Positions 35,408 to 44,858 of a stretch of 64,000 bases of DNA are shown here, one piece after another. The translations under genes were made by a program, and so were the position numbers. How positions within the stretch are numbered: the stretch's first letter is position 1; every line of letters begins with the position of its first letter. The stretch spans positions 1,922,001 through 1,986,000 of the forward strand of contig CAVSBE010000008.1 in the NCBI GenBank assembly GCA_963726135.1, written 5' to 3'. The stretch comes from Bog-473 sp963726135 (lineage in GTDB: Bacteria > Actinomycetota > Acidimicrobiia > Acidimicrobiales > RAAP-2). The notes under the pieces were generated by a model, which was not told the origin of the DNA, did no database searches, and saw only the letters and a program-made list of their open reading frames with translations.

Positions 35408-36615
35408 CCGTCCCCCGCTGACGGGCGTCGCCGGGCCAGTTCGGAGAACACCTCGTCGGTGTGCTGCCCGAGCTCGGGCGCGGGCGGCGCCGGCCGCAGC
35501 GGGAGATCCGAGAAGCTGACCGGACCGTTGACCGAGCGCCCGGTCTCGCCGCCGGCCGCGTCCCGCGCTGGAGAGGAAGCCGTCGTTCGCCGCCAGCTGC
35601 GGATCCTCGAGGACGTCCGCCGGCCCTTGCGCCGGGGCCCACCACACACCTTCGCGGTCGAAGCGCTCGGCCCAGACGTCGAGGGACTGCCCCGCGATGA
35701 CCTCGTCCAGCACGGCGATGACCTCGGTGCGGTTGCGGCGGATGGCGGTCGCATCGGCGAAGCGAGGGTCCGAGAGCAGATCCGGGCGGCCGAGGGCCCG
35801 GCACACACTGGCGATGTGCCGGTCCGCTTCCAAGCCCGTGAAGAAGAACCAGCGGCCGTCGGCGGTCCGGTAGGAGTTCATGAGCGGCGTCTGGTTCGAG
35901 TGGCGCGCCTCGGCCCGTGCGACCTTGCCCAAGGTGGCCTGGAGGCTCAGGTCCCAGCCGAGGACGTAGGTCCCGGTCCGCAGGAGCGACACCTCGACGA
36001 CGCGGTCCGCGGCCGGTGTGGCGCTGCTCGAGCACGGCGGCCAGCAGCCCGGCCAGCGCGGCCAGTCCGCTGATGTGGTCGCCGATGCCGCCCCGCGCGT
36101 TGAGCGGCACGCCTTCGCGGATTGGCCAGCTGGACCGAAAGGCCCGATCGGGCCCAGAAGGCGCCGATGTCGTAGGCCGGCCGGTTCCGGTCGGGTCCCC
36201 GCAGCCCGTACCCGCTGACGCTGCAGTAGACGAGGCGGGGATGCCGGTCCACCGTGCTCGCCGGCTCCAGGTCGAGCGCGTCGAGCGCGTCCGGGCGCAG
36301 GTTGGTGAGGAAGACATCCGCCGTGGCGAGCAGCTCCTCGAACCTGGCCCGGTCCGCCGGCTCACGGAGGTCGAGGACCACGCTGCGCTTCCCGCGGTTG
36401 TCCTGCGCGAAGGCGGGATTCGGGAAGTCCACGGCGATCCCCAACGATCCGAAGGCGTGGCGCATCGGATCGCCGGCCGGCGGCTCGACCTTGATCACGT
36501 CCGCGCCCCAATCCGCCAGGAGGGCGGACGCCGCCGGCGCGGCGACCCAGACGCCGAGCTCCACGACGCGCAGGTCGGCCAGTGCGGCGAGACCGTCCGG
36601 GTCGGGCCCGGTCAC
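35398..36615 (-). CDS. CaiB/BaiF family III CoA-transferase, multiply frameshifted
   Basis: About 405 residues: LRVVELGVWVAAPAASALLADWGADVIKVE read in two parts, GKRSVVLDLREPADRARF, YCSVSGYGLRGPDRNRPAYD, then (break about 36130) GGIGDHISGLAALAGLLAAV, then (about 36020) SYRTADGRWFFFTGLEADRH and RFDREGVWWAPAQGPADVLE, then (about 35565) VNGPVSFSDLPLRPAPPAPE. This is the complete series of family III blocks. GTG 36615 overlaps the ligase stop as GTGA. With a ligase alongside, the two may give alternative CoA-activation routes. Confidence 0.82.
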
Positions 36616-38267
36616 GTGGGCGCCCCGCGGCGATCACGTGCGGCCCGCTCGCGGAGCGTCTCCTTCATCACCTTCCCGGTCGCGTTCAGCGGCAGCTCGT
36701 CCATGATGGCGACGGCGCGTGGCACCTTGTAGTTCGCCATCTGCGCGCGGCTCCACTCGATGATCTCGGACTCGGTCACGGGCTCCGCGCCCCACGACGA
36801 CGAAGGCCATGCCGACCTCGCCGAGGCGCTCGTCCGGGATGCCGATCACCGCCGCCTGCCGGACGGCGGGGTGGCGGAGCAGCGCGTTCTCGATCTCCGC
36901 CGGATACGCGTTGAAGCCGCCGACGATGAACATGTCCTTGACCCGTCCGACGATGCGCAGGCGACCGGCGTCGTCGACGACGCCGAGGTCACCGGTGCGC
37001 AGCCAGCCCTCCGGAGAGAGGACCTTCGCCGTCTCGTCGGGGTCGTCCAGATAGCCCACCATGACGCTGTCGCCCCGGATCAGCACCTCGCCGGCCTGCC
37101 CGGCCCGCGACGTCGGCGCCGGCGTCGTCGACGCACGCGCACCGTGAATCCCGGCCGGGGCCGGCCGACCGTGGTGGCGATGGCCTCGGCGTCGTCGTCC
37201 TCGGACGTCGCGCAGGCGGTGCCGCCCTCGGTGAGCCCGTAGCCGGTGACGATCTTGGAGAACGGGAGCTCCTGGTGGACGCGGCGTATCAGCTTGACCG
37301 GGATGTCGGCCGCTCCGGTCACCGCGACCCGCAGGCTCGACAGATCGTGGCCGGCACGACCGGGGTGGTCGAGGATCGCCTGGTACAGCGTCGGGGGGCC
37401 CGGCAGTACGGTCACCCGCTCGGCGGCCACACGGGAGAGCACGCGGTCCACGTCGAACATCGCCTCGGGCAACATCGTGGCGCCGCTCACGACCGAGGCC
37501 AGGATCCCGGCCTTGAGCCCGAACATGTGGAAGTAGGGATTGACCATCAGATAGACGTCCCCGGCCCTGAGCCCCGTCATGGCGACCCAGTCCGTGGCGA
37601 CGCGGAGGCTACGGCCGTGCGTCATCACGACGCCCTTCGGGACGCCGGTCGTCCCAGAGGTGAAGAGGATGTCGGACGGGTCGTCGGGCCCGAGCGCGGC
37701 GCAGCGGCCCTCGACCTCGCTCAGGGTCTCCGGCGTGGCCCGGGCGAGGAAACCGTGCCAATCCGTGGCGCGCCCTGGGGCGCGACCTCGGGCGACGACC
37801 GCCGCCTCCAGGTCCGGCAGGTCCGTCCCGGTGGCCTCGAGCATGGACAGGTAGTCGTTGCCGAGGAAGTCCGTCACGGTGACCAGGACACGGGCCCGGC
37901 AGCGCAACAGCAGATCGGCGGCCTCGGCTCCCTTGAACCTGGTGTTCACCGGGACCAGCACCCCGCCGGCCGAGAAGATCCCGAGAGCGGCGACGACCCA
38001 CTCGGCGCTGTTGGGCGACCAGATCGCCACCCGGTCACCCGGCTGCAGGCCGGAGGCAGCCAGTGCGGCGGCGAAGGCACGGCCGGCGCCGAGGAGCTCT
38101 GCGTACGTGAGGCTCGTGGTGCCGTCATAAATGGCGACGGCGTCACCGTGGCGTTCGGCAGTGGCGCCGAGCGTCGCCGGAATGGTCGCCGGCGCGGCGC
38201 CGGCACCAGTGCCCGGCCCGGACTCGCCGTCGGCGCCCCGCCGCTTTGAGAATGGCCCTCTTGCCAT
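36612..38267 (-). CDS. AMP-dependent acyl-CoA synthetase (FadD-like), frameshifted
   Basis: An ANL ligase of about 551 residues. ATP loop ILFTSGTTGVPKGVVMTH, then YFHMFGLKAGILASV, TGYGLTEGGTACATS, and (after a break at about 37130) GYLDDPDETAKVLSPEGWLRTGDLG and KDMFIVGGFNAYPAEIE. After another break at about 36790 comes the final LPLNATGKVMKETL with the catalytic Lys. ATG 38267 lies in an AT-rich patch (ACATTATTGTATG) and may be leaderless. It resembles FadD3/FadD17-like ligases, but the substrate is not determined. Confidence 0.86.
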
Positions 38268-38320
38268 ACAATAATGTTACTTTCACGGGGCCCCGGCACA
38301 AGAGAGCCCTGGCGCTGCTC

Positions 38321-38842
38321 CTACGAGTGATCCGACCCGACCGCGGCGCGCAATCGGGGTGCGGCCTCGACCAACCAGTTTCCGATCACGTCATCGAGGT
38401 CTCCCAGCTGTGCTTCGGTGACGTAGAGGCCGCGGGTCGGCAGCGTCGCCCCGATCTCCACCAGGACCGGGCGCAGGTGGACCTCGACGGCGAGCGCGTG
38501 CTGCGGGCCAGCGCCGACCATGACCGGGATCACCGTGACACCGCCGAGGCCGGTGCTGGTGAACCAGTCCAGGTACGACTTGAGAAGGCCGGTGTAGCTC
38601 GCCTTGTACGTGGGCGAGGCGACGACGGCCAACGGGCAGGAGGCGATGGCGTCCACCGCGTCTTTGACCCGGGTCGACGACCGGTCGAAGAGGTGTGGCC
38701 CCAGGTCGGCCAGATCGACGACGATCCGCTCGGCGTCGGCGTATCCAGCCGCCGCGGCCGCGGCGGTCCCCACGGCCTCGGCGACGTCGAGCGTCCGTGA
38801 ACGGGGCTTCGGGTTGCCCACCACGATCCCGATCGATCCCAT
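38321..38842 (-). CDS. NADPH-dependent FMN reductase
   Basis: A flavodoxin-fold reductase of 173 residues: IGIVVGNPKPRSRTLDVAEAV (phosphate loop), LAVVASPTYKASYTGLLKSYLDWF (FMN contact), and VGAGPQHALAVEVHLRPVLVEIG, the MsuE/SsuE-like block. It would supply FMNH2 to two-component monooxygenases such as the NtaA-like protein encoded at 27548-28907. Same strand as, and 53 bases upstream of, the ligase gene. Confidence 0.9.
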   Translation of the reverse strand: MGSIGIVVGNPKPRSRTLDVAEAVGTAAAAAAGYADAERIVVDLADLGPHLFDRSSTRVKDAVDAIASCPLAVVASPTYKASYTGLLKSYLDWFTSTGLGGVTVIPVMVGAGPQHALAVEVHLRPVLVEIGATLPTRGLYVTEAQLGDLDDVIGNWLVEAAPRLRAAVGSDHS

Positions 38843-38876
38843 GTGCGACGCCTTCGGCTCTCTCCGGGGCCCGCGG

Positions 38877-39932
38877 TCAGCCGAGCCGCGCGACGATCTG
38901 GGGCAGGTCGGTGATCGTGCGGATGCCGGGCTCGGCGGCGCAGACGTAGGGGATCGCGTTGACCGGACGATGGGCCGTCACCCCGGGCGACGTGGCGGCC
39001 CACTCGTCGGGGGGCACCGGGAACCGGATGTCGATATCGAGGGGAAGGTCACCCTCGACCGTCAGGTGCCAGCCCGTCTCGCGGAGGTCCCACCCTGGTT
39101 CGACGTCTGTGGTCAGGTACCAGTTGGCGCTGAAGGTCAAGAGCGGCCGCCCCTGTCGCATGCCGGTCACGTTCATCCGCTGCGCCCCGATCGTCCCGGC
39201 CTCGATCCTTCCGGCAGCGATGTCCACCCTCCGGCGGGCGACGGCAACCTCCCCGGTGGCAACGACCCCGTCCAGTGGCAGGGCCAGGGCGTCGGCGACC
39301 ACCCCGAGCGATCCCCCGAACGCAGCGGCTCCGTGGAGCTCGACCCCCAGGGGGTCGAAGGTCGAGGGATCGCGCCCGAAGCCCATGAGGTCGAAGATCA
39401 GCTCCGGCGAGTCACGCGACGACATGTCCGCGAATTCCTCGATGGTCAGACGATGGAGCCGCCGCTGCACCGAAGACAACACCAGCGGCATCGCCTCGGT
39501 GATGAACCCGGGGCTCGAGCCCGTGCTGTGCAGGGAGGCGCCGCCCCGGCGGCACGCCGACTCAATCCGCTCACGGACTGCCGGGTCCATGCTGGCTGGT
39601 CGGTGAAACTCGCTCCGCGTCGTCACGACGTTCGCCCCGGACTCCAGCAGCCGGCAGAGGACGTCGGTGTCAGCCCGGTCCGCCATGTAGAGAACGCAGT
39701 CCGGCTTCGACGCCAGGACGTCCTCGACGTCACGGGTCGCGAGCACCCCCGTCCGCGCCACACCGCACAGGTCGCCGGCATCCCGTCCCGCCTTGGCGTC
39801 GGAGTAGACGTAGACGCCGACCAATTCGAGGTCGGGGTGCTCAATCACGGCTCGCAACGAGCGGAGCCCGATGTTGCCGGTGGCCCACTGGACCACCCGA
39901 TACGGAGCCGATGGTGGTGGCTGTGCAGCCAT
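38877..39932 (-). CDS. NAD(P)-binding dihydrodipicolinate-reductase-like (amine dehydrogenase-type) protein
   Basis: A 351-residue Rossmann protein. YRVVQWATGNIGLRSLRAVIE is the dinucleotide loop typical of the DapB-like family found in actinobacteria (2,4-diaminopentanoate dehydrogenase-like). It continues LELVGVYVYSDAKAGRDAGDL, DCVLYMADRADTDVLCRLLE, STGSSPGFITEAMPLVL, and FPVPPDEWAATSPGVTAHRPVNAIPYV read in parts. Members are of uncertain substrate. ATG 39932 is used; further in-frame codons upstream have poor composition. Divergent from the CMD gene. Confidence 0.85.
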   Translation of the reverse strand: MAAQPPPSAPYRVVQWATGNIGLRSLRAVIEHPDLELVGVYVYSDAKAGRDAGDLCGVARTGVLATRDVEDVLASKPDCVLYMADRADTDVLCRLLESGANVVTTRSEFHRPASMDPAVRERIESACRRGGASLHSTGSSPGFITEAMPLVLSSVQRRLHRLTIEEFADMSSRDSPELIFDLMGFGRDPSTFDPLGVELHGAAAFGGSLGVVADALALPLDGVVATGEVAVARRRVDIAAGRIEAGTIGAQRMNVTGMRQGRPLLTFSANWYLTTDVEPGWDLRETGWHLTVEGDLPLDIDIRFPVPPDEWAATSPGVTAHRPVNAIPYVCAAEPGIRTITDLPQIVARLG

Positions 39933-40040
39933 GGCGCATACTGCCCGACATTTGCGTATCCTCGCCAGCGCCACCATGCACCCGTGCTGCCCTTCCATGC
40001 GTCCACCCATCGTCGTCCTCGCAGACACCCTCAAGGGTCG

Positions 40041-40646
40041 ATGACGCCGCCGACCGAGCCGCGGCTGGCTCCACTCCCCTTCGCGGAGTGGGACGACGAA
40101 GCGCGATCGGTGCTGTTGCCGCATCTGCGGCGGCCCGAGCTCTACCTGTCGGGGGCCCCCGAGGCACCCCCGATGCCCATCGTGCTCGAGCTGCTCGCCC
40201 AGAACCTCCCCCTCAGCGGCGCGTGGCTCCCGTTCACCGACATGCTCGCCGGCGGTGACGCGACGCTGAAGCCGGAGCACCGTGAGCTCGTGATCCTCAG
40301 GGTCGCATGGCAAGCGCGCTCCGGCTACGAGTGGACCCAGCATGTCCGCAGCGGGCGCGAGACGGGGCTCACGGACGCACAGATCGATGCCATCGGCCAA
40401 GGAGCCGCCGCGGCGGTGTGGACGCCCCTCGAGCGCGCGCTGCTGAGGGCGGTGGACGAGATGATCGAGGGCTTTGCCGTCGGGGAGGAGACATGGGGAA
40501 CGCTGGCCGCTTCCTTCGACAGTGCCCAGATGCTCGAGCTGCTCTTCGTGATCGGGGGATACGTCTGTCTCGCCTGCGTCCTCAACAGCGTCGGCTTGCA
40601 GCCCGGACTGCCCGGCGGACCCGAGATCCGGAAGCCCGACGCGTGA
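40041..40646 (+). CDS. Carboxymuconolactone decarboxylase (CMD/AhpD-like) family protein
   Basis: A 201-residue all-helical CMD protein: LKPEHRELVILRVAWQARSGYEW, then QHVRSGRETGLTDAQIDAIGQG, and LLFVIGGYVCLACVLNSVG at the end. The AhpD-type Cys-x2-Cys is replaced by a single YEW motif in the centre, as in the group lacking peroxidase function. ATG 40041 follows AAGGG. First gene of a CMD-ADH-VOC operon. The function of this subgroup is not known. Confidence 0.87.
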   Translation: MTPPTEPRLAPLPFAEWDDEARSVLLPHLRRPELYLSGAPEAPPMPIVLELLAQNLPLSGAWLPFTDMLAGGDATLKPEHRELVILRVAWQARSGYEWTQHVRSGRETGLTDAQIDAIGQGAAAAVWTPLERALLRAVDEMIEGFAVGEETWGTLAASFDSAQMLELLFVIGGYVCLACVLNSVGLQPGLPGGPEIRKPDA

Positions 40647-40658
40647 GGAGGGCGTGAC

Positions 40659-41598
40659 GTGAAGGCTGTGCGCAGCGTGGAGGGTGGAGTGGCCGTCGTC
40701 GATCTGGACGAGCCGCCCGGGACAGGTGAGCTCCTCTCCATGAAGGCGACGAGCATCTGCGGCTCGGACCTGAGCTACATCCGGTTCGGCAGCCGGGCGA
40801 TCCTGGGACACGAGCTCGCCGGCATGCGGGGGGACGGGACGCCCGTCGTCGTCGAGGCGATCTACGGGTGCATGGAGTGCGATCAGTGCGTGCGCGGCGC
40901 GTACAACCTGTGCCCGACGCACGGACAGCGCGCGCCTCGGCATCAGCGCGGACGGCGGGATCGCGGAGCAGTTCCGGGTGCCGGAGGCCCGGCAGGTCCC
41001 GCTCCCGGTCGGTCTGGACCTGGCCGACGCCTCCATCGTCGAGCCCGCTGCCGTGTCCTGGCACGCCCTCGGCCTGGCCGGGACGCGTCCCGACGACCGG
41101 GTCGCCGTGGTCGGCGCGGGCGCCCTGGGCCTGCTCGCGGTGGCGGGGGCCCGCCGGCGCGGCTGCGACAGCGTGACCCTCGAGGCACGGCATCCGCACC
41201 AGAAGGAGGCCGGAGAGCGGCTGGGCGCCGACATCGGCGCACGGGGACTCTACGACGTCGTCGTCGAGGCGGCGGGGACGGCGGAGAGCCTGGCCCGCTG
41301 CGGCGAGATCGTCGCGCCCGGCGGCACCATCGTCGTGCTCGGAGTGCACTTCGGGCCGGTGCAGCTCGATTGGATGCCGCTCTTCCACCGCGAGGCCCGT
41401 GTGATTCCCTCTCTCGGCTACTGCGCGCACGACGGTGTCCGGGAGATGGACGAGGCTGCGGCGATGCTGGCGGAGGATCCCGGGATCGCCCGCACGATCA
41501 TCACCCACCGCTTCCCGATTGAAGACGCCGTCGAGGCGTTCCGGCTGGCGTCGGACAGGACCGCCGGCGCGATTCGCGTCGTGATAGCGCCTTCGTGA
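40659..41598 (+). CDS. Zinc-dependent medium-chain alcohol dehydrogenase, frameshifted
   Basis: An MDR enzyme of about 312 residues. Catalytic zinc: SICGSDLSYI (Cys) and ILGHELAGM (His, Glu). Structural zinc: GCMECDQCVRGAYNLC (four Cys). After a one-base break at about 40935 come QVPLPVGLDLADASIVEPAAVS, VAVVGAGALGLLAVAGA (NAD loop), and VVVEAAGTAESL. It would oxidise a secondary or polyol-type alcohol. GTG 40659 follows GAGGAGGG; the stop overlaps the VOC start as GTGA. Confidence 0.87.
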
Positions 41599-42059
41599 TC
41601 GCGGCCGACCAGTTCCATGTCGGCATCGTGGTGGACGACCTCGACTCCGCTCGGGCAGAGCTCACCGAGTTGTTCGGCTATCAGTGGTGTCCCGAGATGT
41701 CGGTGCGCACACCGGTCTTGCTCGCCACCGGCGAGACCGAGCTGGACCTGCGCTTCACGTACTCGGTGTCGGTCCCCAGGGTCGAGGTGATCCAAAGCAT
41801 CCCGGGCACGCCCTGGATCCCGGCACAGGGATCACACATCCATCACCTCGGCTACTGGTCCGACGACGTGGCGGCCGACGCCGTCCGCCTGGCCGAGCGG
41901 GGCTACGTCGAAGAGGCCACCGGCGTCCGCCCTGACGGAGCGCCCGTCTGGGCGTACCACAAGAGCCCGAGCGGTCCCCGCATCGAGCTGGTGAGCCGGC
42001 TGATTCAGCCGGCACTCGAGCAGTATTGGGGGTCAGCTCCCGCGTTGCCGAGCCGGTGA
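41595..42059 (+). CDS. VOC-superfamily (glyoxalase/bleomycin-resistance fold) protein
   Basis: A 154-residue VOC domain: FHVGIVVDDLDSARAELTELFG opens with the metal-ligand-type His. It continues VEVIQSIPGTPWI (Glu), GSHIHHLGYWSDDVAADAVRLA (His), and IELVSRLIQPAL (Glu). The four ligands in paired beta-alpha-beta-beta-beta units fit a metal-dependent isomerase, epimerase or dioxygenase such as a methylmalonyl-CoA epimerase relative. It lies next to the convergent B12 acyl-CoA mutase genes, which makes an epimerase-like role attractive, though unproved. Confidence 0.87.
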   Translation: MIAADQFHVGIVVDDLDSARAELTELFGYQWCPEMSVRTPVLLATGETELDLRFTYSVSVPRVEVIQSIPGTPWIPAQGSHIHHLGYWSDDVAADAVRLAERGYVEEATGVRPDGAPVWAYHKSPSGPRIELVSRLIQPALEQYWGSAPALPSR

Positions 42060-42077
42060 CTCCCGGATAAAGGGCTG

Positions 42078-42094
42078 CGCCGCCGAGGGCGGCG
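42078..42094. terminator. Hairpin between convergent VOC and mutase operons
   Basis: CGCCGCC-GAG-GGCGGCG, a 7-bp stem with a 3-base loop, sits between the two convergent stops (42059 and 42095). It lacks a T tract; likely a shared terminator. Confidence 0.5.
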
Positions 42095-42517
42095 TCAGCT
42101 CGGTCCCACGCTCCCGGCGGCAGCGCGCACCGTGGCGACGACCTCTTCATTGGATGCGCCGGGGCCGAGCACGGCGGCCACGCCCTCGGCGAGCAGCAAC
42201 TCGACGTCGGCCGGCGGAACGATGCCGCCGATCACAACCGGTGTCTCGAGGCCCGCGGCACGGAGTGCGGCGACCACCGCGGGCGCGAGCGTCAGGTGCG
42301 CCCCGTTGTGCATGGAGACACCCACCACGTCGACGTCCTCTTGGGCCGTCATGGCGGCAATCGTCTCGGGCGACTGGCGCAGTCCGGCATAGACCACCTC
42401 GCAGCCGGCGTCGCGCAGGATCCGCGCCACCACCCTCAGCCCCCGGTCGTGCCCGTCCAGGCCGACCTTGGCCATCAGCACGCGCGGCGGTCGCTCGTCG
42501 GCTCCCGGAGGCGCCAT
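42095..42517 (-). CDS. icmB: B12-binding small subunit of an acyl-CoA mutase (IcmB-like)
   Basis: A cobalamin-binding domain of 140 residues. The base-off signature is KVGLDGHDRGLRVVARIL (Asp-x-His-x-x-Gly type), then VYAGLRQSPETIAAMTAQEDV, VGVSMHNGAHLTL, VVIGGIVPPAD and GVAAVLGPGASNEEV. It holds adenosylcobalamin for the large subunit encoded just upstream (2 bases between). The separate small subunit plus the substrate-site residues of the large subunit point to an isobutyryl-CoA-mutase-type enzyme, so the gene symbol is tentative. Confidence 0.85.
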   Translation of the reverse strand: MAPPGADERPPRVLMAKVGLDGHDRGLRVVARILRDAGCEVVYAGLRQSPETIAAMTAQEDVDVVGVSMHNGAHLTLAPAVVAALRAAGLETPVVIGGIVPPADVELLLAEGVAAVLGPGASNEEVVATVRAAAGSVGPS

Positions 42518-42519
42518 GC

Positions 42520-44154
42520 TCAGGCGACGTGGCGCTCGTAGTAGAGGCCGAAGACAGTCTCCATGGCGCCCATGGCCTCTCCCACGGAGACGTGGTGCCG
42601 GGCCGCCTCGATGAGTGCCGGCATCAGGTTGACGCCGGGGTCGGCGGCGTCGGTGGCGATGCGGGCCAAGGAGCGCCGGACCGCGTCGTCGTCCCGGGCC
42701 TGCTTGACGCCGGCCAGCCTGTCGAGCTGGGCCGACTCGACCGCCGGATCGATGGCCAGCGTGGACGGCGCCACCCCGTCGTCTTCGACGTATCCGTTCA
42801 CCCCCACCTGGATCCAGTCGCCCCGGGCGATCTTGGACTGGAAGGAGTAGGCGGCGTCCGCGATCTCGCTGACGAACCATCCGTCGTCGATGCAGGCCAG
42901 CACACCCTCGAGGATGGAGCCCGACCCGGTGTCTTCGAGGTGGTCGAAGACCTGCTCGGCCTGGCGTTCCAACTCGTCGGTGAGCTCCTCGACGAACCAC
43001 GACCCCCCGAGTGGGTCCGCCACATGGACGACGCCGGACTCCTCGGCGATGACCTGCTGCGTGCGCAGGGCGAGGCGGGCGGCATGCTCGGTGGGTAGGG
43101 CGAGCGCTTCATCGAAGGCGTCGGTGTGCAGGCTCTGGGTGCCGCCGAGCACCCCGGCGAGGGCTTCGATGGCGACGCGGACCAGGTTCACCTCGGGCTG
43201 TTGGGCCGTGAGCGAAACCCCGGCCGTCTGGGTGTGGAAACGCAGCTGGCACGAGCGGGGCAGCTGCGCGCGATAGCGCTCGCGCATCCAGCGTGCCCAG
43301 ATGCGCCGGGCGGCCCGGTACTTTGCGATCTCCTCGAAGAAGTCGCTGTGGGCATTGAAGAAGAAGCTGAGGCGCGGCGCGAAGTCATCGACGTCGAGCC
43401 CGGTGTCCATCGCCGCCTCGACATAGGCGAAGCCGTTCGCCAGCGTGAAGGCGAGCTCTTGGGCGGCGGTGGATCCGGCCTCGCGGATGTGGTACCCCGA
43501 GACCGAGACCGGGTGCCAGCGTGGCAGCTCCGCGGTGCAGAAGCGCATCACGTCGGTGACCAGGCGCACGGAGTGACGCGGCGGGAAGACGTACTCCTTC
43601 TGGGCTTGATACTCCTTCAAGATGTCGTTCTGGAGAGTGCCCGACAGCGCCCGGCGCTCGACGCCGGTCTTGTCGGCCACGCCCACGTACATGGCCAAGA
43701 TGGGCGCGGCGGGCGAGTTGATGGTCATGGAGGTCGAGACCCTCCCGAGGTCGATGCCGGCGAAGAGCGTCTCCATGTCCGCCAAGGTGTCGACGGCGAC
43801 ACCGGCCCGTCCCACCTCGCCCTTGGCGAGGGGGTCGTCGGAGTCACGCCCGAGCAGCGTGGGCATGTCGAAGGCGGTGGAGAGCCCGTCGCCACCGGCA
43901 CGGAGCAGCTCCTTGAAGCGGCCGTTGGTGTCCTCTGCCGAGCCGAACCCGGCGAACTGACGCATCGTCCAGAGCCGCGAGCGGTACATCGACGCGTAGG
44001 GCCCCCGGGTGTAGGGGTACGAGCCGGGAAGCTCGGCTCCCTCGGGTCCGTAGACCGGGTCGAGGGGCACCCCCGACATCGTCTCGAAGCGGGCGCCGCG
44101 CCTCGGCGAGCCGTCAAAGGCCTCCTGCCACTCCTGTCGGTCGGACACCGACAC
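42520..44154 (-). CDS. icmA: B12-dependent acyl-CoA mutase large subunit (isobutyryl-CoA mutase-like)
   Basis: A 544-residue TIM-barrel mutase subunit: RLWTMRQFAGFGSAEDTN, GLSTAFDMPTLLGRDSD, GTLQNDILKEYQAQKEYVFPP, SVSGYHIREAGSTAAQELAF, and FHTQTAGVSLTAQQPEVN. Methylmalonyl-CoA mutases have Tyr in RQY and Arg in the LKEFMVR segment. Here these are Phe (RQF) and Gln (AQKE), as in isobutyryl-CoA mutase, so the substrate probably lacks a free carboxylate. GTG 44154 lies 10 bases from a TTTGATGTCAAA palindrome. A MarR gene is upstream. Confidence 0.88.
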   Translation of the reverse strand: MSVSDRQEWQEAFDGSPRRGARFETMSGVPLDPVYGPEGAELPGSYPYTRGPYASMYRSRLWTMRQFAGFGSAEDTNGRFKELLRAGGDGLSTAFDMPTLLGRDSDDPLAKGEVGRAGVAVDTLADMETLFAGIDLGRVSTSMTINSPAAPILAMYVGVADKTGVERRALSGTLQNDILKEYQAQKEYVFPPRHSVRLVTDVMRFCTAELPRWHPVSVSGYHIREAGSTAAQELAFTLANGFAYVEAAMDTGLDVDDFAPRLSFFFNAHSDFFEEIAKYRAARRIWARWMRERYRAQLPRSCQLRFHTQTAGVSLTAQQPEVNLVRVAIEALAGVLGGTQSLHTDAFDEALALPTEHAARLALRTQQVIAEESGVVHVADPLGGSWFVEELTDELERQAEQVFDHLEDTGSGSILEGVLACIDDGWFVSEIADAAYSFQSKIARGDWIQVGVNGYVEDDGVAPSTLAIDPAVESAQLDRLAGVKQARDDDAVRRSLARIATDAADPGVNLMPALIEAARHHVSVGEAMGAMETVFGLYYERHVA

Positions 44155-44163
44155 CCATATTAC

Positions 44164-44175
44164 TTTGATGTCAAA
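44164..44175. promoter_or_regulatory. TTTGATGTCAAA palindrome at the mutase promoter
   Basis: A 12-bp near-perfect palindrome in an AT-rich patch (ATTACTTTGATGTCAAAATA) directly before the mutase start. It has a looser resemblance to the CGACGTCRA sites elsewhere. It may instead be the operator of the neighbouring MarR protein. Confidence 0.45.
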
Positions 44176-44189
44176 ATAACCCGCAACAG

Positions 44190-44699
44190 CTACCTGAAAT
44201 CCCCCGCAGCGTGCCTGAGCTCTGCCAAGAGAGCGAACAGGCGGCGGAGCTTCGGCTCTGTCACGCCGACGTCACGAAAGAGCTGCTGGTTGATCGCACG
44301 CGTCGCCTCGAGCGCGGTGCGGCGTCCAGCGGGAGTCAAACGGGCGAGCGTCACCCGGCCGTCATCGGGATCCGACTGCCGGGTGACCAGCTCGTCGGCC
44401 TCGAGACGATCGACGGCATTTGTGACACTGGCCGCGTTGACCTGCAGGCGCTCACCGATCTTGCCGAGCGGCAGCGCGCCCTGCCGGGAGAAGGACAACA
44501 ACATGAGCACCTCGTAGCGCGCGAAGGTGAGGGCGAGCGGCCGCAAGATGGCATCGGCGCGGGCCAGAAAGACCTGCTGGAGCCTCATGACCGACGTCAC
44601 CACCGCCATCGCGTCCGCCTGATCAGGCCAGCCGTGGGTGGCCCATTGCCGCCGCGCCTCGTCGATCGGATCGAAGGTCAGCCGTCGGGCTTCGGCCAC
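44190..44699 (-). CDS. MarR-family transcriptional regulator
   Basis: A 169-residue winged-helix regulator. The DNA-binding region reads KIGERLQVNAASVTNAVDRLEADELV with the wing RQSDPDDGRVTLARLT. The helical dimer parts are LARADAILRPLALTFARYEVLMLL and LFALLAELRHAAG. It is encoded just upstream of the mutase genes on the same strand with the TTTGATGTCAAA palindrome between, so it may control them. Divergent from the SDR gene at 44859. GTG 44699 is the start. Confidence 0.92.
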   Translation of the reverse strand: MAEARRLTFDPIDEARRQWATHGWPDQADAMAVVTSVMRLQQVFLARADAILRPLALTFARYEVLMLLSFSRQGALPLGKIGERLQVNAASVTNAVDRLEADELVTRQSDPDDGRVTLARLTPAGRRTALEATRAINQQLFRDVGVTEPKLRRLFALLAELRHAAGDFR

Positions 44700-44858
44700 A
44701 GCGGCACGCTAGACCCTCGAGACCGGAAGGTGACGCGCCACTGCGCGTGAGCGCGACCCCGGGCTCTGTCGCCCCTCCCGGGCCCTGCTTCCCCCGGATA
44801 AGGGGGTCCCGAACGCGTCTAACGTAGGACCTCGGCACGTCGTGGGGAGGATCTCAGT

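Noticed and set aside
38877..41234. A 785-codon minus-strand frame spanning the CMD and ADH genes
   Set aside because: Only the part from 39932 downward has real family motifs. The rest is antisense to the CMD and ADH genes.
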